36,405 nucleotides of DNA from NCBI GenBank assembly GCA_018262195.1, contig JAGTRS010000052.1:1-36405 (forward strand). The letters run 5' to 3'. The notes under the pieces were generated by a model. It saw nothing but the letters and a program-made list of their open reading frames with translations, was not told where the DNA came from and made no database searches. Numbering within the stretch: position 1 is the stretch's first letter; each line of letters starts with the position of its first letter. The position numbers were made by a program, and so were the translations under genes. Of the stretch, positions 8,958 to 18,978 are shown piece after piece. This DNA is from Pseudomonadota bacterium. GTDB taxonomy: Bacteria; Pseudomonadota; Gammaproteobacteria; Burkholderiales; Rhodocyclaceae.

Positions 8958-9952
8958 AACGTCTCCTTGGCCCATACAGTATTACGCAATGGAATTATGG
9001 TTTCAAACACACGGTAGCGATAGAACTGGTCCTCTCCGGCAATGGTTACCGCCGGACCACCCACCCAAGCATTGAAATTTCCACTGACCGCATCGCGCTC
9101 CCTTAGCTCGCTACGCGCAATGATGGCCACGCGCACGGCCTTGATACGATTTCTTACTGTCGGGGCCAAGCTTGGCAAGTTACTCCAATCCGCTCCGCCA
9201 CACCCCCCGGCAACCGCATCTGTCCAACAGGCCACCTGATTATCGTTGGAAGCATTGGAAATACCATACTGCGCCTGAATCGCAAATATGCCTGAGACTC
9301 GCGGCTCAGCATTAACTCGCAAATTTCCAGCGGTTACGTCGTAAGCGAACTGTTGCCACGGACCAAGGCAAGAAAGTTTAGAACCAACATCAGTCGCAGC
9401 CACCGCATCCAAAGTGACCCCCGTGAAAGTGGGAGCAGCACTCACCCCAGTCACGTGCGCCATCTTGCACACAGCTCCAATGACAAATAGTGCGGCATCA
9501 CCCGCCTGACACCCCAGATTGTTATCCACCGTCAAAGTATTTGTTGCGACCGTCACACCAACCACTGTTGTCGGCACGCCTGCCATCGGGGAGCGACCGA
9601 AGCGAATAGCGATGCTATCTCCTCCGGCACCACTACCACCATTGGTAATGAGAACTGGCAAGAGACTAATGCCATCGAGCGCTGGCATAGGATTGCACTC
9701 AAGGGGAGAGTCTTTTTCCGGTATCAGCCCGTAACCAGCCATCTGGAGATCACGAGAAATCGAATAAAGCGCCACTGCACCGTTAGTCTGTGCATCTGCC
9801 CCGGCGATAGTGGTGCGTTTCTGCCCCTCGAAACCAACAAAAATCTCCATGATAGCCAGACTTGTTACCAAGCCGACTACCAAGGCAACCATCAATTCGA
9901 CGAGACCAAAGCCTTTCTGATCACGCATCACACTGCAATTTTGCAACTCCAT
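8954..9952 (-). CDS. pilW: minor pilin PilW
   Basis: A 332-residue minor pilin. The class III signal is RDQKG/FGLVELMVAL, with cleavage after Gly14 and the conserved Glu at mature position 5, followed by a hydrophobic helix to about residue 38. PilW proteins of this length are typical of the P. aeruginosa-type minor-pilin operon and join the PilY1 tip complex. Start at 9952 lies just after the pilV stop with a G-rich ribosome site. A second in-frame ATG at 9928 would give a shorter leader and cannot be excluded. The 3' end overlaps pilX by 4 bases. Confidence 0.9.
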   Translation of the reverse strand: MELQNCSVMRDQKGFGLVELMVALVVGLVTSLAIMEIFVGFEGQKRTTIAGADAQTNGAVALYSISRDLQMAGYGLIPEKDSPLECNPMPALDGISLLPVLITNGGSGAGGDSIAIRFGRSPMAGVPTTVVGVTVATNTLTVDNNLGCQAGDAALFVIGAVCKMAHVTGVSAAPTFTGVTLDAVAATDVGSKLSCLGPWQQFAYDVTAGNLRVNAEPRVSGIFAIQAQYGISNASNDNQVACWTDAVAGGCGGADWSNLPSLAPTVRNRIKAVRVAIIARSELRERDAVSGNFNAWVGGPAVTIAGEDQFYRYRVFETIIPLRNTVWAKETL

Positions 9953-9956
9953 GATG

Positions 9957-10343
9957 TCAGCCCCCTGCGATACTTGCAGTCGTAGTAAATACGTGTTGCG
10001 TTAGACCCGGCTGCTGCCAACGCACCGTCACGGTAAACTGACCGGGGGCTGTTTGAGCGACACTCCGTGTACCAGCAGGCAGGGAAGCCGACACATCGAC
10101 TGAATTCTCGAGAAGTGTCAGGACATTGGCGGGATTAGCCCACATCTCCCCCAGCTTCTGCTGCGCCAGATAGCTAGCTACCGCCCGATATCTGGCATCC
10201 GTCGACTGCTTGATCATGTTGGCCTGCAAACCGACCAACCCAAGGAGCCCAAATGAAAAGATCAGGATAGCTATCATGACTTCAAGCAAGGCAAAGCCCT
10301 GTTCACTTGAGTTGGGTTTCATTGGCATACCACTCTCGGTCAT
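9957..10343 (-). CDS. pilV: minor pilin PilV
   Basis: A small minor pilin. Start chosen at 10343 (MTESGMPMKPN), where GAGGAAG lies at proper spacing; the longer frame would run back into fimT. The prepilin signal is NSSEQG/FALLEVMIAILIF with Glu5, then a hydrophobic helix and the LVGLQANM segment typical of PilV. The conserved AxxLAQQKLGEMWANP region follows, giving 128 residues in total. It lies 16 bases after fimT and directly before pilW, and is presumably processed by PilD like its neighbours. Confidence 0.9.
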   Translation of the reverse strand: MTESGMPMKPNSSEQGFALLEVMIAILIFSFGLLGLVGLQANMIKQSTDARYRAVASYLAQQKLGEMWANPANVLTLLENSVDVSASLPAGTRSVAQTAPGQFTVTVRWQQPGLTQHVFTTTASIAGG

Positions 10344-10359
10344 CGCAACTTCCTCGTAT

Positions 10360-10893
10360 TCAGCAGTGTCTCGGATCGGCGGAGTCAGCAACATTCGGGT
10401 CACACAAGCGCCCACCTCCCGCGCCAACCATGATCCTCAAATCCCGACTATTTGCCGCGGATAACGCGCTGTTATCCACATCAATCTGAGTAATATCGGG
10501 TGAAGCTGGAACATTCGCGACCTTGCTTCCAAGATTACCGAACGTAACCGTAGTTCCGCCGGCGGAGACTACTGTCAGAGTGACATTTGGCGAAACCTCT
10601 CCCGCACCATGAGTTTCGATAAGCTCACCAGAATTAACGGCAGACACAGACCAGAAAGCCCCGCCAGCTCCCAAGACAAAAGCTACCGGCGTATTCCGAA
10701 CCACAGCTTCAGCCCTGGCTCGCTGCATGCCACTTGTAATCGACTGCGCTGCAGTACGGATTTGCGAGTTCTGAATCCACTCGTTATAGGAGGGCAATGC
10801 CAAAGTAATCATGACAGCGATCACCGCAAAGGTGATTATCAGTTCAATAAGCGTGAACCCTTGTTGGCGCAAAGAAGCCGTGGAGATCAACAT
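10360..10893 (-). CDS. minor pilin FimT/FimU (GspH family)
   Basis: A 177-residue pseudopilin-like protein. The prepilin signal is [28 protein letters not shown] with Glu5. [14 protein letters not shown] then matches the GspH/FimT family, where the position in the operon ahead of pilV fits FimU or FimT. I cannot choose between the two names from sequence alone. FimU-type proteins link the tip complex to the major pilin; some FimT proteins bind DNA for uptake. The start overlaps pilE by 7 bases and has GGAGG just upstream; the spacing to the ATG is short, so the next codon (TTG) could be used instead. Confidence 0.87.
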   Translation of the reverse strand: MLISTASLRQQGFTLIELIITFAVIAVMITLALPSYNEWIQNSQIRTAAQSITSGMQRARAEAVVRNTPVAFVLGAGGAFWSVSAVNSGELIETHGAGEVSPNVTLTVVSAGGTTVTFGNLGSKVANVPASPDITQIDVDNSALSAANSRDLRIMVGAGGGRLCDPNVADSADPRHC

Positions 10894-11303
10894 TCACCTC
10901 CTCTTCTCGTTGCCCAGCAGGTTGCATTGCCTGTCCAGCCTTGACCGGTAATATCACTTGAGCGTTGTCCGTTCTGATCGATCGAATAAGAAAAATTCGC
11001 AACCTGCCCGGCACCAACAGCAGTCAGCGTAAACGTCGTCGCCGTCTCGACTGTGCATGAAAAAGAAAAATTCTGACTTGCCGCCGCATCCGCCGCACAA
11101 TCCGGCGCACCAACATAAGTACGGGCATCCTGGAAATATTGCTCGATTCGCACTCGCTTGCTCGACAATATCGAAGTTGCATCTGCAACACGCCCGCGAA
11201 TGACGTAATCCTGATAAGCAGGCAAGGCGATACTGGCAAGAATCGCGATGATTGCGACGACAATCATCAATTCAACCAGCGTGAAACCCTTTTGTACTCT
11301 CAT
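10887..11303 (-). CDS. pilE: type IV pilin PilE (minor pilin)
   Basis: A 138-residue type IVa pilin. The leader MRVQKG is six residues, with cleavage before [27 protein letters not shown], including Glu5. The C-terminal part has paired Cys that could form the D-region disulfide and ends [11 protein letters not shown]. PilE-type minor pilins join the tip complex in this operon. Here it is the first gene, whereas in P. aeruginosa pilE is last. The 228-base region upstream (11304-11531), shared with the divergent TonB-like gene, should hold its promoter, but I found no convincing sigma-70 or sigma-54 site. Confidence 0.88.
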   Translation of the reverse strand: MRVQKGFTLVELMIVVAIIAILASIALPAYQDYVIRGRVADATSILSSKRVRIEQYFQDARTYVGAPDCAADAAASQNFSFSCTVETATTFTLTAVGAGQVANFSYSIDQNGQRSSDITGQGWTGNATCWATRRGGEC

Positions 11304-11531
11304 CGGAAACCTCTGAATATGGAGAAAGTCAGACTTGCACCACCATCTGCTTATGCCCTTTGCAGACGGATTAGTTTCAATTCATTCTTAGTATTGACTC
11401 TGACCTTTGATTGGTAAAGTTGCGGCGATATCCGGTCTGTTTTTCGGCATGAGCGGTGAATAAATTCGACACTTGGTGTCAATCGCAATGAAGATGCGAA
11501 CACCAGAAAAAATGCCGCTTAGAGAAGGCTT

Positions 11532-12215
11532 TTGATAGCATCATTGCGGTCTGCCCGAAAAACTCACACCCCCTTGTTGAAGCAACCTCACTCCCAGACT
11601 CGTTGTCTATCCGTTTATATCGCATGCTCATTGGCATTTCATTGCGTGCTGCTATTCACATCAAACACTAGCCCATGGGACGTAGCAGACACAAGCCGGC
11701 AAAATACTTTTCGCCTGCAAGTAAGCCTAAATACGAAGGTCCCAACTTCAGCATCCACTAACAAGCGCGTCTACAGCACCCCGATTCCAGTTGCCAATAC
11801 GGCTCAACCCAAGAAATCGCCGCCAATCTCCAACAAAGCCAGCAGCACACTCACCCCCCTCACTGCACCTTTGGCAAGCGAGCCGGAAACGTATATAGAC
11901 CCCCAGCATGTAGATGAGATTGCCTTCGCCATTGCAGTACCGGAATTACCGCTTCCAACAGACGAAGAAACCCTGTCTGGAACACTGCAAATTAAGATCT
12001 TCATCAATACAACCGGGATTCCGGCCGAAATTGAAATAGTCCAAAACACGCTACCGGAACACTATGTCGCCAGTTTGACCAACGCCTTCAGCAAAGCAAG
12101 GTTTCAACCTGCATTACTCGGTGGTGTGCCCGTGAACAGTTGGCGGACTATCGAAATCACCTATGGCAACAGTGAGCCGTCTCCATTGGATGAAGGAGAA
12201 AAAAGGGAACACTGA
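11532..12215 (+). CDS. TonB-like C-terminal domain protein, function unknown
   Basis: A 227-residue protein with an N-terminal membrane segment at about residues 25-43 (SVYIACSLAFHCVLLF). A Ser/Thr/Pro-rich linker follows (about 60-130). The C-terminal domain has GTLQIKIFINTTGIPAEIEIV and FSKARFQPALLGGVPVNSW, the pattern of TonB C-terminal domains. Its layout is like TonB, but no ExbB or ExbD is adjacent and the linker lacks the usual Pro-Lys/Pro-Glu repeats, so a direct iron-uptake role is doubtful. It probably starts at TTG 11532 behind AGAGAAGG. Codon use is AT-rich, as in the pilus cluster. It converges on ispH with a 4-base gap. Confidence 0.65.
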   Translation: MIASLRSARKTHTPLLKQPHSQTRCLSVYIACSLAFHCVLLFTSNTSPWDVADTSRQNTFRLQVSLNTKVPTSASTNKRVYSTPIPVANTAQPKKSPPISNKASSTLTPLTAPLASEPETYIDPQHVDEIAFAIAVPELPLPTDEETLSGTLQIKIFINTTGIPAEIEIVQNTLPEHYVASLTNAFSKARFQPALLGGVPVNSWRTIEITYGNSEPSPLDEGEKREH

Positions 12216-12219
12216 AAGA

Positions 12220-13140
12220 TCAACTCAACTCTTTAGGCAAGGGAAACGAAACTCCCTCCTCTGCCCCCTTTAACTGGGTAACAGAAGCCCCAGTCAACTC
12301 CAGAATGCGCGAAACGACACGCTCAACGAGAGTCTCCGGCGCTGACGCTCCTGCAGTAACACCAACGCGGAGCTTTCCTCGCAGCCATGATTCTTCAATT
12401 TCATCCGCATTGTCAATCAGATAAGCCTGCACATTGCGTCCAATAGCCACCTCCTTGAGGCGACGAGAGTTGGAACTATTCGGGCTACCGACAACCAGCA
12501 CCAAATCGCACCTTTCGGCCAATTCTTTAACTGCGTCCTGCCGATTCTGGGTGGCGTAGCAAATATCATCCTTTTTTGGCCCCTGAATTTCCGGAAAGCG
12601 TTGCTTCAGGGCATCAATGACGACAGTGGCATCATCGACCGAGAGCGTGGTCTGGGTTACGAACGACAGATTCTTTGGAGCGGTAACTTGAAGCTTTCTC
12701 ACATCGTCGGCCGTCTCGACCAGATACATGCCGCCCTGACTCTGCCCCATCGTCCCCTCAACCTCGGGATGACCCTTGTGGCCGATCATGATGACTTCTC
12801 GGGCCTGGTTGCGCATCTTTCCGACTTCTACGTGGACCTTGGTAACCAGCGGGCAGGTAGCGTCGAAGACTTTGAGGCCACGGGCTTCGGCGTCGGTGCG
12901 GACAGCCTTGGATACCCCATGGGCGCTGAAGATCACTGTGCTACCTGAGGGAACCTCATCCAACTCCTCTATGAAAACCGCTCCCTTGGCGCGCAGGTCG
13001 TCACAGACGAATTTGTTGTGCACGACTTCGTGGCGAACGTAGATCGGGGCGCCGAACTTTTCCAGGGCGCGCTCGACGATGGCGATAGCACGTTCGACGC
13101 CGGCGCAGAAGCCGCGGGGGTTGGCGAGGATGATTTCCAT
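12220..13140 (-). CDS. ispH: 4-hydroxy-3-methylbut-2-enyl diphosphate reductase
   Basis: IspH (LytB) performs the last step of the MEP isoprenoid pathway, making IPP and DMAPP from HMBPP with a [4Fe-4S] cluster. The 306-residue protein has the three cluster cysteines at C12 (PRGFCAGV), C96 (DATCPLV) and C194 ([10 protein letters not shown]). The substrate-binding histidines are in [14 protein letters not shown] and [11 protein letters not shown]. The start overlaps the fkpB stop by one base (TAATG), so the two are translationally coupled. It is last in the ribF-ileS-lspA-fkpB-ispH operon, an arrangement known from P. aeruginosa. Confidence 0.97.
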   Translation of the reverse strand: MEIILANPRGFCAGVERAIAIVERALEKFGAPIYVRHEVVHNKFVCDDLRAKGAVFIEELDEVPSGSTVIFSAHGVSKAVRTDAEARGLKVFDATCPLVTKVHVEVGKMRNQAREVIMIGHKGHPEVEGTMGQSQGGMYLVETADDVRKLQVTAPKNLSFVTQTTLSVDDATVVIDALKQRFPEIQGPKKDDICYATQNRQDAVKELAERCDLVLVVGSPNSSNSRRLKEVAIGRNVQAYLIDNADEIEESWLRGKLRVGVTAGASAPETLVERVVSRILELTGASVTQLKGAEEGVSFPLPKELS

Positions 13141-13571
13141 TACATGATTCCGATGATTTCCACCTCGAAGCGGATCGTTTTTCCGGCCATCGGGTGATTG
13201 AAGTCGAACAAGGCGTGCGTGGCATCCAGCTCGCGCAGAAAACCAGCGAAGGTGCCGCCGTTGGGGGCGGTGAATTCGACGACGGAATTCTCTTTGAGTT
13301 CCATTTCGGCTGGCAATCCGCTACGGACGATGCGTTCGACGAGGCGGTCGTTGTGCATGCCGAATGCCTGCGCTGGCTCAAGTTCGAAAACGAAACGCTC
13401 GTGGGCCGGCAGGCCGATCAGTACTGATTCAAGATTCTCGGCCAACTGACCACCGCCCATCTGCAGGGTCGCCGGACTCATGTCAAAAGTGGAGAGAAAT
13501 TCCTCGCCGTCGAGCGTGGTGATCCGGTAGTGCAGGGTCAGAAAGCTGTCGGAACGGACGGTATTGCTCAT
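13140..13571 (-). CDS. fkpB: FKBP-type peptidyl-prolyl isomerase, SlpA/FkpB type
   Basis: A 143-residue FKBP with the inserted-flap layout of SlpA-like proteins, which have prolyl isomerase and chaperone activity. Visible are [33 protein letters not shown], the insert region [17 protein letters not shown], and [23 protein letters not shown], the closing FKBP strand block. No signal peptide, so it is cytoplasmic. It lies between lspA and ispH with one-base overlaps on each side, as in many gammaproteobacteria and betaproteobacteria. Confidence 0.93.
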   Translation of the reverse strand: MSNTVRSDSFLTLHYRITTLDGEEFLSTFDMSPATLQMGGGQLAENLESVLIGLPAHERFVFELEPAQAFGMHNDRLVERIVRSGLPAEMELKENSVVEFTAPNGGTFAGFLRELDATHALFDFNHPMAGKTIRFEVEIIGIM

Positions 13572-14074
13572 CAGGAATTCTCTTTCTGTTTAGCGACGGC
13601 CAATTGCTCGAGGACGAGCAGAATTGCGCCGACCGTGATCGCCGAATCGGCGACGTTGAAGGCCGGCCAGTAATAGCCGGCGGCATGCCATTGAATGAAG
13701 TCGACCACCGCGCCGAAGCGGATGCGGTCGATCACGTTGCCCAGCGCCCCGCCCATGACCAGCGCCAGAGCCAGCGAGAGCAGCTTTTGCTGCGGGTGCT
13801 GACGGAGCATGACGGCGATCCAGCCGGAAACCGCGAGCGCCAGCAATGCGAAGAACCAGCGTTGCCAGCCCGGCTGATCGGCCAGAAAACTGAAAGCAGC
13901 GCCAGGATTGAAGGTCAGCACCCAGTTCCAGAAGGGGGCGACATAGATCGTTTCACCGAAACGGATATTCTCCAGCACCACCCACTTGCTGATCTGGTCA
14001 AGGACGATGACCAGACCGGCAAGGCCATACCAGTGCACCGCCTTAGGCACAGCAGCGCGCCTCGCCTTCGCCAT
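13571..14074 (-). CDS. lspA: lipoprotein signal peptidase (signal peptidase II)
   Basis: LspA is an inner-membrane aspartyl protease that removes signal peptides from diacylated prolipoproteins. The protein has four membrane segments. [11 protein letters not shown] opens the family pattern, [10 protein letters not shown] is conserved, and the catalytic Asp residues are in [15 protein letters not shown] and [12 protein letters not shown] place the start at the ATG 14074 (167 residues), overlapping the end of ileS by 32 bases. It has no clear Shine-Dalgarno, and a GTG a little further on, behind GCGAGG, is a possible alternative. The identity is firm, the start less so. Confidence 0.93.
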   Translation of the reverse strand: MAKARRAAVPKAVHWYGLAGLVIVLDQISKWVVLENIRFGETIYVAPFWNWVLTFNPGAAFSFLADQPGWQRWFFALLALAVSGWIAVMLRQHPQQKLLSLALALVMGGALGNVIDRIRFGAVVDFIQWHAAGYYWPAFNVADSAITVGAILLVLEQLAVAKQKENS

Positions 14075-16841
14075 ACAGGTTGCTGACGCAGCGGCCGCAC
14101 AAGGTCGGATGCTCAGCGTTGGCGCCAACATCCTCGCGGACGTGCCAGCAGCGTTCACACTTGGCGTATTCAAGCGGCGTAGCGATGACTTGTTCGTTGT
14201 CGTCACATACAGCAACGGTAGACGAGCAGATGAAAACGAACTTCAGGTCGTCACCCAAGGAAGCCAGCGCTTGGTACTTCTCGCCGCCACAATGAATTTC
14301 AACAGTGGCCTGCAGTGCCGAACCGATTTTTCCGGCTTCTCGCTGGGCTTCGAGCGCCTTGGTCACGTCGGCACGGGCGGTGCGGATCAGTGCCCACTTG
14401 GCCAGCAGATCACCCTCACCTGCCACGGCTGGCAGATCGTGCCAAACTTGGAACATCACCGAATCATCGGCCTTGCCGGTCAACACCTGCCAGACCTCTT
14501 CGGCGGTGAAGGCGGTGATCGGCGCCAGCAGGCGAACGAAGGCTTGCGTGACGTGCCACAGGGCGGATTGGGCCGAACGGCGGGCCACGGACTTCGGCGC
14601 CGTCGTGTACAGGCGATCCTTCAGGATATCGAGATAGAAGCCGCCAAGATCTTCTGAACAGAAGGTCTGCAAGGCCTGAACTACACGATGGAATTCGTAT
14701 TTTTCGTAGTCAGCACTGCAGCCTTCCTGCAACTCGCGGGTCAGCGCCAGCGCGTAGCGGTCGATTTCCAGCCACAGGTCGACCGGCAGCATGTCGGCAT
14801 TGGCATCGAAGTCGGACACATTGGCGAGCAGGAAGCGCAGCGTGTTGCGGATGCGGCGGTAGCCTTCGACGACGCGTTTGAGGATCTCGTCGGAAATGGT
14901 CAGCTCACCGGAGTAGTCGGTCGAAGCGGTCCACAGACGCAGGATGTCGGCGCCCATCTTGTCGGACACCTGCTGCGGCGCGATAACGTTGCCCTTGGAC
15001 TTGGACATCTTGTGACCCTTGCCGTCGACGACGAAACCGTGCGTCAGCAGTGCCTTGTACGGGGCGCGGCCATCGATGGCGCAGCCAGAGAGCAGCGAAG
15101 ACTGGAACCAGCCGCGATGCTGGTCGGAGCCCTCTAGATAGAGGTCAGCCGGATAGGTGTGTTCGGCCGCATGCGAACCGCGCATGACATGCCAGTGGGT
15201 CGTGCCGGAGTCGAACCAGACATCCAGCGTATCCTTCATCTTGACGTACTGATCGGCCTCGGCGCCGAGCAGCTCGGCGGCATCGAGGCTGAACCAGGCC
15301 TCAATACCGGATTTTTCGACACGCAGGGCAACCTGTTCGATCAGCTCAGCGGTACGCGGATGCGGCTGCCCGGTTTCCTTGTGCAGGAAGAAAGGAATCG
15401 GCACGCCCCAGTTGCGCTGACGCGAAACGCACCAGTCCGGGCGGGTCTTCATCATGCCTTCCAGACGGGCACGGCCCCAGGCCGGGAAGAACTGGGTTTC
15501 ATCGACGGCGCGCTCGGCAATCCAGCGCAGGGTCGAGGCATCCTCGTTCTTCTTGTTTTCCATGCCGATAAACCACTGGGTCGTCGCACGGAAGATGATC
15601 GGTGTCTTGTGGCGCCAGCAGTGCGGGTAGCTGTGCTGGATGCGCTCGTTCTTGAGCAGGCGGCCACGGGCTTCGAGTTCCTGCAGCACCAGCGGGTTGG
15701 CTTCCCAGACCGTCTTGCCAGCCAGTTCACCAACCGACAGCGCCTGCGTCGTGCTGATGAACTTGCCGTCATTGCCAACCGGGTTATTCACCGGCAGGCC
15801 GTATTTCTTGCCGATGTTGTAGTCGTCCACGCCATGGGCTGGCGCGGTGTGCACCAGGCCGGTACCGGCCTCAGTGGTAACGTGGGTGCCGCAGATGATG
15901 GCGACATCGCGGTCCTGGAACGGGTGCTTGAGCAGAATCTGGTCGAGCTTGTCGCCGGTGCAGGAGCCGGTGACCGTGCCTTCAAGGGCATAGCGTTTGA
16001 GGGCAGCGTCGGCCAGTTCGCGAACCAGAATCAAGGCGCCCTTCTCGGTTTCGATCAGGTCGTAGGTCAGATCCGGATGCACGCTGACTGCCTCGTTGGC
16101 CGGCAGTGTCCATGGCGTCGTCGTCCAGATCACCGCGAATGCCGGGCCGCGCAGATGCGTCAGGCCGAAAGCTGCAGCCAGTTTGGCGGCGTGATTCTCA
16201 TGCACCTCGAAGGCGACATCAATGGCCGGGGAGTTCTTGTCTTCGTACTCGACCTCAGCCTCCGCCAGCGCCGAACCGCAGTCCAGACACCAGTTCACCG
16301 GCTTCAGCCCCTGATAGAGGTAGCCCTGTTCCAGAATCTTGCCCAGTGCGCGGATTTCACCGGCCTCAGCCGAGAAGTTCATCGTCAGGTAGGGATTGCC
16401 CCAGTCGCCCAGCACACCGAGGCGAATGAAATCCTTCTTCTGGCGCTCAACCTGCTCGGCTGCATAGGCACGGGACAGTTCGCGCACCTTGTCGGCGGGA
16501 ATGTTCTTGCCATGCAGCTTTTCGATCTGATGCTCGATCGGCAAGCCATGGCAGTCCCAGCCCGGCACATAAGGCGCGTCGAAACCGGACAAGGTTTTCG
16601 AGCGGACGATAATGTCCTTCAGCACCTTATTGACGGCATGACCAATGTGAATGTCACCGTTGGCGTAAGGCGGGCCATCGTGCAGCGTAAAGCGTGGCCG
16701 GCCGGCGCAGACTTCGCGGATGCGCTGATAGAGCTTTTTCTCCTGCCACTGCGCGACCCATTGCGGCTCGCGCTTGGGCAAGTCGCCGCGCATTGGGAAA
16801 GCGGTATCCGGCAGGTTCAGGGAGTCTTTGTAATCAGCCAT
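14043..16841 (-). CDS. ileS: isoleucyl-tRNA synthetase
   Basis: IleRS charges tRNA-Ile and edits mischarged valine. At 932 residues it has the usual length of the bacterial type with a C-terminal zinc-binding tail. The HIGH signature is at 65-68 ([14 protein letters not shown]) and KMSKS lies near residue 610 ([10 protein letters not shown]). The CP1 editing domain lies between them, with [11 protein letters not shown] and [12 protein letters not shown]. The tail has CERCWHV and CGRCV, the zinc-binding Cys pairs. It starts 9 bases after ribF and overlaps lspA. No anomaly seen. Confidence 0.98.
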   Translation of the reverse strand: MADYKDSLNLPDTAFPMRGDLPKREPQWVAQWQEKKLYQRIREVCAGRPRFTLHDGPPYANGDIHIGHAVNKVLKDIIVRSKTLSGFDAPYVPGWDCHGLPIEHQIEKLHGKNIPADKVRELSRAYAAEQVERQKKDFIRLGVLGDWGNPYLTMNFSAEAGEIRALGKILEQGYLYQGLKPVNWCLDCGSALAEAEVEYEDKNSPAIDVAFEVHENHAAKLAAAFGLTHLRGPAFAVIWTTTPWTLPANEAVSVHPDLTYDLIETEKGALILVRELADAALKRYALEGTVTGSCTGDKLDQILLKHPFQDRDVAIICGTHVTTEAGTGLVHTAPAHGVDDYNIGKKYGLPVNNPVGNDGKFISTTQALSVGELAGKTVWEANPLVLQELEARGRLLKNERIQHSYPHCWRHKTPIIFRATTQWFIGMENKKNEDASTLRWIAERAVDETQFFPAWGRARLEGMMKTRPDWCVSRQRNWGVPIPFFLHKETGQPHPRTAELIEQVALRVEKSGIEAWFSLDAAELLGAEADQYVKMKDTLDVWFDSGTTHWHVMRGSHAAEHTYPADLYLEGSDQHRGWFQSSLLSGCAIDGRAPYKALLTHGFVVDGKGHKMSKSKGNVIAPQQVSDKMGADILRLWTASTDYSGELTISDEILKRVVEGYRRIRNTLRFLLANVSDFDANADMLPVDLWLEIDRYALALTRELQEGCSADYEKYEFHRVVQALQTFCSEDLGGFYLDILKDRLYTTAPKSVARRSAQSALWHVTQAFVRLLAPITAFTAEEVWQVLTGKADDSVMFQVWHDLPAVAGEGDLLAKWALIRTARADVTKALEAQREAGKIGSALQATVEIHCGGEKYQALASLGDDLKFVFICSSTVAVCDDNEQVIATPLEYAKCERCWHVREDVGANAEHPTLCGRCVSNLYGEGEARCCA

Positions 16842-16850
16842 TTTGCGTGC

Positions 16851-17771
16851 TCACAGCGTGAAGAAGGCCCGGGCGGCCGCAGCGTCTGCCGCGATCTGCG
16901 CCTTGAGGGCATCAAAATTGGGAAACCGTTGCTCGTCGCGCAGCTTATGCACGAAACGAACCGAAATATGCGCGCCATAAATGTCGCGATCGAAATCAAA
17001 GAGATGCACTTCCAGCAAAGGGCGCGTGCCACCGACCGTCGGCCGCACCCCCAGATTGGCCACGCCAGGTAGCGGCAAGCCACCCAGTCCGCTGACTTCG
17101 ACGGCGAAGACGCCGCTCATCGGCAGCGGATTGTGCTTGATCCGCAGGTTGGCCGTGGCAAAGCCGAGTTGTCGCCCCAGCTTCTGTCCATGCGCCACCT
17201 GACCATCGATAATGTAGGGGCGGCCCAGCAACCTGGCGGCGTGCTCCATGTCGCCAATGGCCAGCGCCTTGCGCACGGCTGAACTGGACACCCGCTCCCC
17301 ATCCACCGTCACACTGCCCATGGCCTCGACGGCAAAACCAAAACGCTGCCCGGCTTCTTGCAGCAACGCGAAGTCGCCTGCACGCCCTCGGCCGAAGCGA
17401 AAATCGTCGCCGATAATCAAATGTTGAACCTGGCAACCGCGCACCAGCACCTGCTCAATGAACTCTTCAGCCGAAAGGGCGGAAAAGGCCGCATTGAAGG
17501 GACAGATCATGGCTTGTGAAACACCGGAATCACCCAGCAGTTCAAGCTTCTCGCGCAAGGTAGTCAGACGTGCAGGCGCCGATTCCGGCGTAAAAAACTC
17601 GCGCGGATGTGGTTCAAAGGTCAATACCGTAGGCGCCAAGCCGCTGTTTTCAGCCACCTCGGCCAGGCGGCTGATCAGCGCAGCATGCCCCAAGTGGACG
17701 CCATCGAAATTTCCGATAGCGAGCACGACAGGGGCAGGAACAGGACGCGAATGACCGCGGAAGACGCGCAT
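16851..17771 (-). CDS. ribF: bifunctional riboflavin kinase / FAD synthetase
   Basis: RibF phosphorylates riboflavin to FMN and adenylylates FMN to FAD. The N-terminal FAD synthetase domain shows IGNFDGVHLGH (nucleotidyltransferase motif), TFEPHPREFF and GDDFRFGRGRAGD. The C-terminal kinase domain shows GQVAHGQKLGRQLGFATANL, where the family usually has GxPTAN, so Pro is replaced by Ala. VANLGVRPTVGG and LEVHLFDFDRDIYG follow. 306 residues is normal. First gene of the operon with ileS 9 bases on; no FMN riboswitch is visible in its short leader. Confidence 0.97.
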   Translation of the reverse strand: MRVFRGHSRPVPAPVVLAIGNFDGVHLGHAALISRLAEVAENSGLAPTVLTFEPHPREFFTPESAPARLTTLREKLELLGDSGVSQAMICPFNAAFSALSAEEFIEQVLVRGCQVQHLIIGDDFRFGRGRAGDFALLQEAGQRFGFAVEAMGSVTVDGERVSSSAVRKALAIGDMEHAARLLGRPYIIDGQVAHGQKLGRQLGFATANLRIKHNPLPMSGVFAVEVSGLGGLPLPGVANLGVRPTVGGTRPLLEVHLFDFDRDIYGAHISVRFVHKLRDEQRFPNFDALKAQIAADAAAARAFFTL

Positions 17772-17797
17772 GGGAAAATTGGCGAGAAAAACGTTGA

Positions 17798-17803
17798 ATT
17801 ATA
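17798..17803 (-). promoter_or_regulatory. -10 element for the ribF operon
   Basis: A perfect TATAAT on the minus strand, 26 bases before the ribF ATG, giving a leader of about 20 bases. The best -35 match (TTGTCC) is at a 19-base spacing, so the promoter is only moderately supported. Confidence 0.4.
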
Positions 17804-17889
17804 ACGACCTGAGGCGTTGAAGGGACAAGAGAAGAGCGGCCATGTATCGCGGAATCCCGCAATAGCCAAACGCTGACGAGCTCTTTCGC

Positions 17890-17895
17890 TATAAT
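17890..17895 (+). promoter_or_regulatory. -10 element for the diguanylate cyclase gene
   Basis: A perfect TATAAT on the + strand, 36 bases before the ATG at 17932, within the 160-base divergent region shared with ribF. No good -35 hexamer at 16-18 bases. Confidence 0.35.
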
Positions 17896-17931
17896 TGAGC
17901 GGATTAACAAAAATATCTTTCCTACCAATTC

Positions 17932-18972
17932 ATGCTTGAACTGATCAGCCACATTGTCGAGATTTCTTCGCGCCGAGATCGCACCGAAATCAACTCGGCC
18001 ATGGTTGATTCGCTACTCGATCTATTTCACCCGCAGCACGTGACCATCTACCGGTGCTACGCCGGGAGCAAAAAGGCAATGGCCTTTGCCTGTGCAGGTT
18101 ACGGACCGAACGGCCGCTTCCTGCGCAACGCCTATCTGCCGGACCATCTGTATTGCCAGCCGATCGAGCGCGACCCACTGCTTAATCGCTGCCGCAAGGA
18201 AAAATCAGCCGTCCTCGACATTCTCGACGATGGTTCGCATCGCATCGTTTTTCCGGTCAGCCGGCTGGATGAACCTATCTACATGATCGACCTGTCGCTT
18301 TCCGAAGAGTTTTCGGCCGACCAGCGCGTCACCATGATGGGGCTGATCGAGTATTTCGGTAATCACATCGCGCTGCTCGACTACGGCGAAGCGGACACCC
18401 TGACCGGGCTGGCGACCAGAAAAACCTTCGACAAGCACCTCTTCGAATTACTCGGCAAAGCAGCTACAGACAACCTCCGCGGCAATACGCTGGAAAGTCG
18501 ACGGAGTGAGAAAGCGGGAGCAAATCACTGGCTGGCAGTTTGCGACATCGACAAATTCAAACTGGTCAATGACAACTTCGGCCACCTGATCGGGGACGAA
18601 GTGCTGATCATGCTCGCCCAGGTCATGCGCCAGTCCTTCCGCTTCGATGACCAACTGTTCCGTTTCGGTGGCGAGGAATTCATTGCTCTGCTGCAACCGA
18701 CTGATGAAAAGTTTGCGCTGGCTGCGCTGGAGCGCTTCCGGACCAATGTCGAAAAACAGTTGTTCAGCCGTGTCGGGCACGTCACTGTCAGTATCGGATT
18801 CAGTTCGCTCATGCCGAATGACACGCCAACCGATGTCATCGACAGGGCCGACGAGGCGCTTTATTACGCCAAACGCCATGGCCGGAACCGGGTCGATTGC
18901 TACGAACAGCTTGTCGCCTCCGGCGAAGTCGCTGCCAAGGAAATCGCCAAGGGCGAAGTCGAACTATTCTGA
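17932..18972 (+). CDS. diguanylate cyclase with N-terminal GAF-like region
   Basis: A 346-residue soluble protein predicted to make c-di-GMP from two GTP. Residues 1 to about 155 resemble a GAF-type sensory domain (HVTIYRCYAG at the core), with no membrane segment. The GGDEF domain follows (about 165-330). It opens with DTLTGLATRKTFD, carries CDIDKFKLVNDNFGH, and has the active-site motif GGEEF near residue 246 in RFGGEEFIALL. RFDD lies five residues before GGEEF and fits the RxxD inhibitory site, so product feedback is likely. The start has no clear ribosome-binding site. It converges on amiC with a 6-base gap. Activity is predicted from motifs; the input signal is unknown. Confidence 0.9.
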   Translation: MLELISHIVEISSRRDRTEINSAMVDSLLDLFHPQHVTIYRCYAGSKKAMAFACAGYGPNGRFLRNAYLPDHLYCQPIERDPLLNRCRKEKSAVLDILDDGSHRIVFPVSRLDEPIYMIDLSLSEEFSADQRVTMMGLIEYFGNHIALLDYGEADTLTGLATRKTFDKHLFELLGKAATDNLRGNTLESRRSEKAGANHWLAVCDIDKFKLVNDNFGHLIGDEVLIMLAQVMRQSFRFDDQLFRFGGEEFIALLQPTDEKFALAALERFRTNVEKQLFSRVGHVTVSIGFSSLMPNDTPTDVIDRADEALYYAKRHGRNRVDCYEQLVASGEVAAKEIAKGEVELF

Positions 18973-18978
18973 GCGAAC

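Noticed and set aside
15159..17072. 637-codon open frame on the + strand
   Set aside because: It is antisense to ileS and the end of ribF, both certain. Long antisense frames are expected opposite GC-rich genes, and there is no family motif.
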